Shown one piece after another: positions 21,095-26,304 of a stretch of 26,304 nt of DNA (the stretch's first letter is position 1; every line of letters begins with the position of its first letter). The notes beneath the pieces are model-generated. The model did not search any database. It saw only the letters and a program-made list of their open reading frames with translations, and was not told where the DNA came from. A program made the position numbers and the translations under genes. Source of the DNA: JAVZCJ01 sp964532175 (lineage in GTDB: Archaea > Thermoproteota > Nitrososphaeria_A > Caldarchaeales > JAVZCJ01); the NCBI GenBank assembly GCA_964532175.1, contig CAZHGP010000018.1, positions 1-26,304 of the forward strand, in the 5' to 3' direction.

Positions 21095-21931
21095 TTAAGC
21101 TATGAGCATTTCTAAATTTTTTATTAATTCTTCACATACTACATCTATTTCTTGCTGTAAGCTTTCATATTGTTTTTGGAATGTTTTAAGTACTATTTTT
21201 AAAATGAGATTTTGAAATTTTATTGGTAAATAACTTATATAAGATCCTAAATCTTCACTAATTTTTTTATTAAATGAAGTAAATAATAAAGGAGTTGCGC
21301 ATGCAATAATTTTAATTAGAGAGGTTATGAATAGTAAAGTTAAAGAAAAATTATTTTTAACAAATTCCCATGCTTGTTTTTCTTCAATAGAAGGTTTTAA
21401 AAAATATTTAATATATTCATATTGATCTTCAATATAACCATATTTGCATAAAAGATTTGTTACTTCATAATCTTTAATAGCTATTGAAATTAAATATGTT
21501 ATATTTCCAAAGAATTTTTCTAAATTTAAATATTTTTTTGAATATTCTATTAATATTTTTGGTATTGAAAAAATATAATAATCAAGTGATCCATGAAGGA
21601 TGCTATGTGCTACTTCATGCCTTATTCCTCCAATCCTAACATTTTCTGGAAGCTCATTTAATTTATCTATTGCAATCATTATTCTAGGTATGCCATGATA
21701 TGCATCATGTGTTGCAAAAAATTCTTCTTCAAGAGATAAACTAGATATCTTTTCTACTTTTTCTCTTCTTTTAAATTCTTGCATACTAAAACTTTTTTCA
21801 AAAATATAAAGATCAACTATCTCAACATTTTTTATTTCTATTCTTTCATAACATTCTTGCATTATAGAAATTATTTTTTTAATATCTTCTTCATTTATAT
21901 TGCCAAATTTTCTAATAACTATTCTAGTCAT
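21095..21931 (-). CDS. Putative zincin metalloprotease (HExxH), unknown family
   Basis: The 278-residue protein (from the ATG at 21931; a GTG at 21940 adds three codons) contains GGIRHEVAHSILHGSLDYY. HEVAH at 105-109 is a zincin zinc-binding motif. YEVTNLL, about 47 residues on (E156 in IKDYEV), could supply the third ligand, as in gluzincins. It is preceded by FATHDAYHGIPRIMIAID, a beta edge strand typical of these peptidases. A hydrophobic stretch at 196-218 may be one membrane segment or a buried helix. The C-terminal part is helical and charged. I cannot name the family. It follows the DUF2070 gene at about 14 bases in the HAD-DUF2070-zincin cluster. A membrane-linked substrate is plausible but inferred. 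Confidence 0.75.
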   Translation of the reverse strand: MTRIVIRKFGNINEEDIKKIISIMQECYERIEIKNVEIVDLYIFEKSFSMQEFKRREKVEKISSLSLEEEFFATHDAYHGIPRIMIAIDKLNELPENVRIGGIRHEVAHSILHGSLDYYIFSIPKILIEYSKKYLNLEKFFGNITYLISIAIKDYEVTNLLCKYGYIEDQYEYIKYFLKPSIEEKQAWEFVKNNFSLTLLFITSLIKIIACATPLLFTSFNKKISEDLGSYISYLPIKFQNLILKIVLKTFQKQYESLQQEIDVVCEELIKNLEMLIA

Positions 21932-21945
21932 ATCATACACAATAT

Positions 21946-23760
21946 TTAGAAAAAGAATATAAGTATAAAAATGAAAAATATTATTGTTAAAATTGTAATA
22001 AATAAATTCCTTTTTGCTATATTAATAGATTCATCTAAAGTTTTTGAAAGACTATTAATAGAATTACCTAAAACTTTAATTTTCTCAATTGAAATTTCTT
22101 TAACTTCTATTTCTAATGGTTTTATTTTTAAAAAAGCATCATTAGTAACTTTAATTATTAAATTAATAATTTCTTCAAATGGAATAGTCGCACCTATTGG
22201 AAAGTATCCTTCTCCACGAGTTAAACCTGTAACTACATGCGTATCTGTTGTTGTTACTTCAACTTCATTAAAGCCTCTTTTTATCAATTCTTCTATTATC
22301 CTTTCTCTTAAACCTTTTATTATATTATTTCCATCTATTGATATATATGCAATTTTTTGTTCACCTATTTTCATAGTTAAAGCAACAATTCCATTTTTCC
22401 CAAATCCTTCCAATTCACTATATTTCTCAATTTTTTCTTGAGAAAAACCTGCTTCTATTTTATATTTAGGTAATTTTAAAGATTTTTCTAATGCATTTAA
22501 AATAGCTTTATATATATTTTCTTCATCTTCATTACTTAATTCTTTAAAATCTTTATTTATACAATTATGAGAATCTATTATAAAGCTTATTTTAAAACCT
22601 TTATTAGCTAATATTTCTTTAATTTTAATTCTTATTTTTGTTGGAATATCTTCTGTTGGAATAGGTGAACGTGTAATTAATAAAAATGGATAATTACCAA
22701 ATAATTGGCAATAAACATTTATATTTCCAATTCTCTCTTTTATTAATGGTGTTGCTTCATTTATTTTTTCTCCATTTATTTTTAAAATAGCATTTTCAAT
22801 ATTTTTCAATATTCTTTCATTATCGATTAATTTTACTAAATCTTCTTCATGTGTTGAAGGTGAATGAAATATTAATGGAATGATATTTAATTTTTTTTCA
22901 AAAATTTCTGAAATTAATGATGGAAAAATGCTACTGCCCATTTTTCTAAAAGGACCAAAATGAAATTCTGGAACAATTATTGCTCCAATTATTTTCTCTT
23001 TATCAAAAAATTTCATAATAGGAATATTTATATTCTTTTCTTCTGAAATTCTATCAAGTATTTCTTCAAATTTATTATTTTCATTTTTATACCATACATG
23101 CGCAAATGCTTTAAATAAATTTATTGTTCCTCCAATATTATTTTTTATACCTACTTTATCTATAGATTTAATATACCATAAAGCAATGAAAAATGATATA
23201 AATATTATAAAAATAAAATAAATGAATAATTTCGGTATTTCAATAATCAATATTTTTCCTAAAAAGTTTAAATGAAATAGGAATAATACAAAACAAAAAA
23301 ATGGATGAAAGAAAGAAATTAAGAATAAACTTTTTATGCTTTTATTTAAAAGAATATATAATATTGTGAATATAAAAGCTATAATTGTGCCGCATCCAAG
23401 TGAGAGTATTAAATAATAATATTTCATATTAAACAAAGTAGAAAATATTGCGGATAGAATTAATATTAATCCTAAAATCATATTTGAAAAAAATATTAAT
23501 CCTAATATTCTCTTAAAATTTAATAAACTTTCTTTTTCTTTAAAGAAATATATTAATAATGAAGATAAAATTCCGCTTGAAAATAATATAAAAATTCCTG
23601 AAAATATCCCATTTATAAAATAATTAAAACCAAAAGCTATAATACTTGAAATTGTTCCAAAAAATATACTTTCAATTAAAAGATACAATATGAGTATTTG
23701 AGATTTAGGAAGTTTAAAAAGAAGTTTATAACGTTTTACTATTCTATTAGTAGCATCCAT
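21946..23760 (-). CDS. DUF2070-family polytopic membrane protein with large soluble domain
   Basis: The 604-residue protein matches the archaeal DUF2070 family. Residues 20-200 form about seven membrane helices. A soluble domain spans roughly 205-585, and a final hydrophobic segment at 586-604 anchors the C-terminus. The soluble part has clustered histidines and acids that look like a metal site: EFHFGPFRKMGSS (H267), HSPSTHEEDL (H299, H304), DSHNCI (D396, H398, N399) and TDTHVVTGL (D506, H508). GEGYFPIGATIP follows. No reaction is known to me for the family; a phosphatase- or hydrolase-like activity on a membrane-associated substrate is inference. It lies 13 bases after the HAD gene and just before the zincin, with weak ribosome-site sequence, so the three are probably one transcript. 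Confidence 0.82.
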   Translation of the reverse strand: MDATNRIVKRYKLLFKLPKSQILILYLLIESIFFGTISSIIAFGFNYFINGIFSGIFILFSSGILSSLLIYFFKEKESLLNFKRILGLIFFSNMILGLILILSAIFSTLFNMKYYYLILSLGCGTIIAFIFTILYILLNKSIKSLFLISFFHPFFCFVLFLFHLNFLGKILIIEIPKLFIYFIFIIFISFFIALWYIKSIDKVGIKNNIGGTINLFKAFAHVWYKNENNKFEEILDRISEEKNINIPIMKFFDKEKIIGAIIVPEFHFGPFRKMGSSIFPSLISEIFEKKLNIIPLIFHSPSTHEEDLVKLIDNERILKNIENAILKINGEKINEATPLIKERIGNINVYCQLFGNYPFLLITRSPIPTEDIPTKIRIKIKEILANKGFKISFIIDSHNCINKDFKELSNEDEENIYKAILNALEKSLKLPKYKIEAGFSQEKIEKYSELEGFGKNGIVALTMKIGEQKIAYISIDGNNIIKGLRERIIEELIKRGFNEVEVTTTDTHVVTGLTRGEGYFPIGATIPFEEIINLIIKVTNDAFLKIKPLEIEVKEISIEKIKVLGNSINSLSKTLDESINIAKRNLFITILTIIFFIFILIFFF

Positions 23761-23773
23761 TTTTTTATCAACT

Positions 23774-24484
23774 TTACCATTTAGAAATTATAGGAATTAT
23801 TTCTAATAGATTGGATACAATTGCATCAGGATTTATATCTATGTGCTTATTATTTTTTCCTCGATTAACATATATAGCTTTAATTCCTAATTTTTTAGCT
23901 CCTAAAATATCTGATTTAAGAGAATCCCCAATCATAACTGTTTGTAATTTATTTGCATTTAATTCTTTTAAAGCTTTTTCAAATATTTCTATTCTAGGTT
24001 TCCTAATTCCAATTTGAACAGAAGTAATTACACAATTAAAAAATTTTTCTATTTTTAATTTTTTCAAAGTTTCTTTAACAAACCAATCAGAAACAGTATT
24101 TGAAACCAATCCAATTTTATATCCATTATTTTTAAGGAAAAAAAGAACTTCTTTAACTTCAGGAAATAACATAATAGATTTTAAATCAGGCTTGAAAAAA
24201 ATATGTTCAATTTTTTTATCATATTTATATTTTATTCCAATTTTTTCTAAAATTTTTGGAATTGTTTCTTTTGCAGGTATTTCTATACTTTCTTCTTCAC
24301 ATTTCTTATATATTGAATCCCAAATATTATAAAAATTTTCTTTTAAAATTTTTATATCAATATTGATTTTTCTATTGATAAAATATTTATGCAAATTTTC
24401 AAGCCTTTTTTCTCTTATTTCTTCAATTGGTTTATTCCTATAAATTAAAGTATCTCCATAATCAAAAAGTATATTAGATATCAT
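23774..24484 (-). CDS. HAD-superfamily hydrolase (phosphatase-like)
   Basis: The 236-residue haloacid dehalogenase-fold protein has a C1 helical cap at about 15-105. Motif I is ILFDYGDTLI with the nucleophile D8, but the usual second aspartate two residues on is glycine (G10), as in several D-x-G-D/N-T HAD groups. Motif II is VSNT (127-130), motif III the K162 in IRKPRIEIF, and motif IV IGDSLKSD (185-192). It probably removes phosphate from a small metabolite; the missing acid/base aspartate may change or slow the second step. AGGAG lies 8 bases upstream of the ATG. It is the first gene of the cluster with DUF2070 and a zincin, divergent from thymidylate synthase across 90 bases. Confidence 0.85.
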   Translation of the reverse strand: MISNILFDYGDTLIYRNKPIEEIREKRLENLHKYFINRKINIDIKILKENFYNIWDSIYKKCEEESIEIPAKETIPKILEKIGIKYKYDKKIEHIFFKPDLKSIMLFPEVKEVLFFLKNNGYKIGLVSNTVSDWFVKETLKKLKIEKFFNCVITSVQIGIRKPRIEIFEKALKELNANKLQTVMIGDSLKSDILGAKKLGIKAIYVNRGKNNKHIDINPDAIVSNLLEIIPIISKW

Positions 24485-24547
24485 TATTTTTCTCCTTTTT
24501 TTAAATAAATATTTTATTCATATTCTAATTTAAGTATTTTTAAAGCC

Positions 24548-24554
24548 ATATATA
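24548..24554 (+). promoter_or_regulatory. TATA box of the thymidylate synthase gene
   Basis: ATATATA, within CCATATATACTTATAAG, is centred 24 bases before the ATG at 24575. No ribosome site is present. The transcript would start at or next to the ATG, i.e. leaderless. Confidence 0.5.
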
Positions 24555-24574
24555 CTTATAAGAATAAAATACTT

Positions 24575-25315
24575 ATGATTTATATGAGTTATGCACCAGT
24601 AATTTTTATTAAAGGTAAAAATCTTGCTGAAGTATGGGAAAAATCAATAATAGAACTTTGGAATAAAGGTATTGAAATAAAAACTGAGTATAATGAAATG
24701 AGTAAAGATTGCACAATGATAATGGAAATTGAAGAACCTTTTTCAGAACCTAGAATACATAAAGCTGGAATAATAGGAAGCTATAAAACATTAATCGAAT
24801 ATGTTAATGAAATTTTAGAAGGTATTCATGATAAATATGTAGAAGAAGGAAAATGGCCATATACTTATCATGAAAGACTTTTTAATTATAAGTTTGGAGA
24901 AAGTACTATAAATCAAATTAATTATATTTTAGAAAAGCTTAAAGAAACTCCATATACAAGAAGAGCTCAAGCAATTACTTGGAAACCATGGAATGATACT
25001 AAAATAGACGACCCACCATGTTTACAAAGGATTTGGCTTAGAGTTTTTCAAAATCGATTAGTTATGCATACTACATGGCGATCAAGAGATGCTTTAAAAG
25101 CTGCTTTTATGAATATGTATGCTTTAACAGAATTGCAAAAAAGGATTGCAAATGAATTAAATGTTGAAATTGGAAAATATATCGATATTTCCAATTCTTA
25201 TCATATTTATGAAAGAGATTATGAAACTGTAGAAAAAATGATTAAAACTTTTTATAAAAGATCTTGGAATGAAAGAACTTTAACAACAGAAAAACTTAGA
25301 AAGTACTTAATTTAA
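24575..25315 (+). CDS. thyA: Thymidylate synthase, divergent archaeal ThyA type
   Basis: The 246-residue protein makes dTMP from dUMP with methylenetetrahydrofolate or an archaeal pterin. The catalytic cysteine is C149 in DDPPCLQRIWLRV. TPYTRRAQ at 125-132 gives the phosphate-binding arginine pair. TTWRSRDALKAAFMNMYAL at 166-184 matches R-S-x-D and the later asparagine (N180) of the family. ISNSYHIYERD at 205-215 carries the H-x-Y (H210, Y212) that binds the deoxyribose. It is shorter than bacterial ThyA (264) and lacks the LGLPFN consensus, as in other divergent archaeal enzymes. A second ATG is three codons on, but the TATA position favours the first. It is divergent from the HAD gene and fits the pyrimidine theme of the window. 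Confidence 0.9.
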   Translation: MIYMSYAPVIFIKGKNLAEVWEKSIIELWNKGIEIKTEYNEMSKDCTMIMEIEEPFSEPRIHKAGIIGSYKTLIEYVNEILEGIHDKYVEEGKWPYTYHERLFNYKFGESTINQINYILEKLKETPYTRRAQAITWKPWNDTKIDDPPCLQRIWLRVFQNRLVMHTTWRSRDALKAAFMNMYALTELQKRIANELNVEIGKYIDISNSYHIYERDYETVEKMIKTFYKRSWNERTLTTEKLRKYLI

Positions 25316-25382
25316 TAAATTTTTAATCTTTCTAGTTTTAATTCTTTACTTTTCTAAAAAATTATGAAGATAAATATTTTTA

Positions 25383-26231
25383 CTATCTTACACCTTTTAA
25401 GGTCATTTGGAATCCATAAAGTAGATATTTAAAGGATAAAAATGCGATTATAGTTGAGGGGATAGCCATTAAAGTAGCTGCAGCTGTTAATTCTCCCCAT
25501 GCAAAAGAATATTCTTTAATAAGCCAAGTTATACCTAAAGAAGCAGTATAATTGACTTCTGATCTAATAAGAGTGAGAGCGAATAAATAATCTAACCATA
25601 CTGTTAAGAAAGAAAATATGGAAACAGCAGCCATACCAGGTCTAGCGATGGGAATTATGATACGTGATAATACTTGCCATCTAGATGCTCCATCAACAAA
25701 AGCTGCTTCTTCAAGCTCTGGTGGAATATTCTCAAAATATCCCCATAAAAGCCAAAGTGATAAAGGCATACTCCAAGTTGAGTTAGCTATTGCAACACCT
25801 AATAAAGTATCAAAAAGTTTTAAGTATCCAAATATTAATACTAAAGGTAAAGCTAGAACTATTCCAAGTATCATGTAAAGAAATAATGCAAATGGTCCGA
25901 ATGCTTTTAACCATGGATATTTTTGCTTGAATCTTGTAGCTACATAAGCCATCATTGTTGCAGTAGGCATCGTAATTAAAATATTTGTAAAGCCAACAAT
26001 TAAACTATTTATATACCATCGTGAAAAATCTGTTCTTGAAAAAACATAATTATAATGTTTTAAAGTTATATTTGTGGAAATTGGAATAATAGAACAATAA
26101 AGTATATCTTCAGGTACAAAAGAGGCAGCAATCATCCAAATCAAAGGTGAAAAAGAAAATAAAACCATTATTATAATAATGACTAGTCTGATAATTTCTT
26201 TTAGAGATATATTGATTTTTTTATTAACCAT
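25383..26231 (-). CDS. Carbohydrate ABC transporter permease (MalG family)
   Basis: The 282-residue inner-membrane permease has six helices. The cytoplasmic EAA loop, EEAAFVDGASRWQVLSRIII from 174 to 193 then PIARPG, contacts the ATPase. The N-terminal helix ends FSFSPLIWMIAASFVP with the periplasmic loop KHYNYVFSRTDFSRWYINSL, as in MalG-type partners for sugars, and it ends KGVR, near the family norm. Its MalF-like partner and binding protein would be expected upstream on minus, beyond 26304; only 73 bases remain and no gene can be assigned there. Parts of the gene (for example 25621-25800) are about 40% G+C, well above the surrounding genes, which suggests recent acquisition or stronger codon selection. 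The sugar is unknown. Confidence 0.9.
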   Translation of the reverse strand: MVNKKINISLKEIIRLVIIIIMVLFSFSPLIWMIAASFVPEDILYCSIIPISTNITLKHYNYVFSRTDFSRWYINSLIVGFTNILITMPTATMMAYVATRFKQKYPWLKAFGPFALFLYMILGIVLALPLVLIFGYLKLFDTLLGVAIANSTWSMPLSLWLLWGYFENIPPELEEAAFVDGASRWQVLSRIIIPIARPGMAAVSIFSFLTVWLDYLFALTLIRSEVNYTASLGITWLIKEYSFAWGELTAAATLMAIPSTIIAFLSFKYLLYGFQMTLKGVR

Positions 26232-26304
26232 TTTCTCTATAAAAAAGGATTTTTAAAACTTTAATGACAGGAAACTTAAGAAATATGTAACATAAAACCT
26301 ACTT

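Noticed and set aside
21971..22441. 156-codon open frame on plus
   Set aside because: It is the shadow of the DUF2070 coding strand, with no ribosome site or recognisable domain.
26232..26304. Minus-strand frame open to the right edge that could be the end of a MalF-like permease
   Set aside because: Only about 16 codons before a stop, with no family signature; the expected partner gene cannot be supported.
1..26304. CRISPR arrays, insertion sequences, tRNA or rRNA genes
   Set aside because: No evenly spaced direct repeats, no transposase frame with terminal repeats and no GC-rich structural RNA stretch were found on reading both strands.

Overview
This window is from a very AT-rich archaeal genome, by eye roughly three quarters A+T. 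The archaeal signs are a DUF2070 membrane protein, a UPF0179 protein, a DUF2153-like protein, an Lrp/AsnC regulator with TATA-box promoters and several apparently leaderless genes, a VapBC pair, an aKMT4-like lysine methyltransferase and an archaeal-type nicotinate phosphoribosyltransferase with a C-terminal zinc knuckle. The small proline-rich membrane protein, the DUF2153-like gene and the aKMT4-like gene suggest the TACK/Thermoproteota side of the Archaea. That placement is inference; there is no rRNA here to test it.

Layout. 1-97 holds the first 32 codons of a uroporphyrinogen-decarboxylase-family protein that runs off the left edge. 216-603 is a cupin gene that appears broken by two frameshifts. 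634-3026 (minus) is a DMT transporter-pyrF-pyrE block for de novo UMP synthesis, divergent from a free-standing phosphoribosyltransferase. 3842-4488 is a VapBC toxin-antitoxin pair with an inverted repeat in its promoter. 4604-8040 (minus) pairs an Lhr-type helicase with a PdeM-like phosphoesterase, a DNA-repair pairing. 8267-10161 (plus) is a tight cluster: a 2-hydroxyacid dehydrogenase, a nucleoside deoxyribosyltransferase-like enzyme and a UPF0179 protein. 10166-12493 (minus) has nicotinate phosphoribosyltransferase followed by a DegT-family aminotransferase. 12785-13919 is an Lrp regulator divergent from a peroxiredoxin, with a perfect inverted repeat between them.

From 14190 come a retropepsin-like protein (probably frameshifted), a nicotinamidase-like hydrolase and a TauE/SafE exporter, all minus. 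These are followed on plus by three small or unknown genes (16316-17824), which include a membrane protein and a DUF2153-like protein. 17830-21009 (minus) holds the lysine methyltransferase, a cystathionine gamma-synthase-type enzyme, homoserine kinase and a glycine-cleavage H-like protein. 21095-24484 (minus) is a compact HAD phosphatase-DUF2070-zincin cluster, the best candidate here for an undescribed functional unit. Divergent from it is a divergent-type thymidylate synthase. The right edge carries a sugar-type ABC permease.

The recurring theme is nucleotide and cofactor metabolism: UMP synthesis, dTMP synthesis, a deoxyribosyltransferase-like enzyme and the Preiss-Handler NAD salvage steps (nicotinamidase plus nicotinate phosphoribosyltransferase). 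The homoserine kinase-cystathionine synthase pair suggests methionine synthesis through O-phosphohomoserine. I saw no rRNA, tRNA, CRISPR array or insertion sequence. Both edges (1-97 and parts of 25383-26231) are visibly less AT-rich than the middle.
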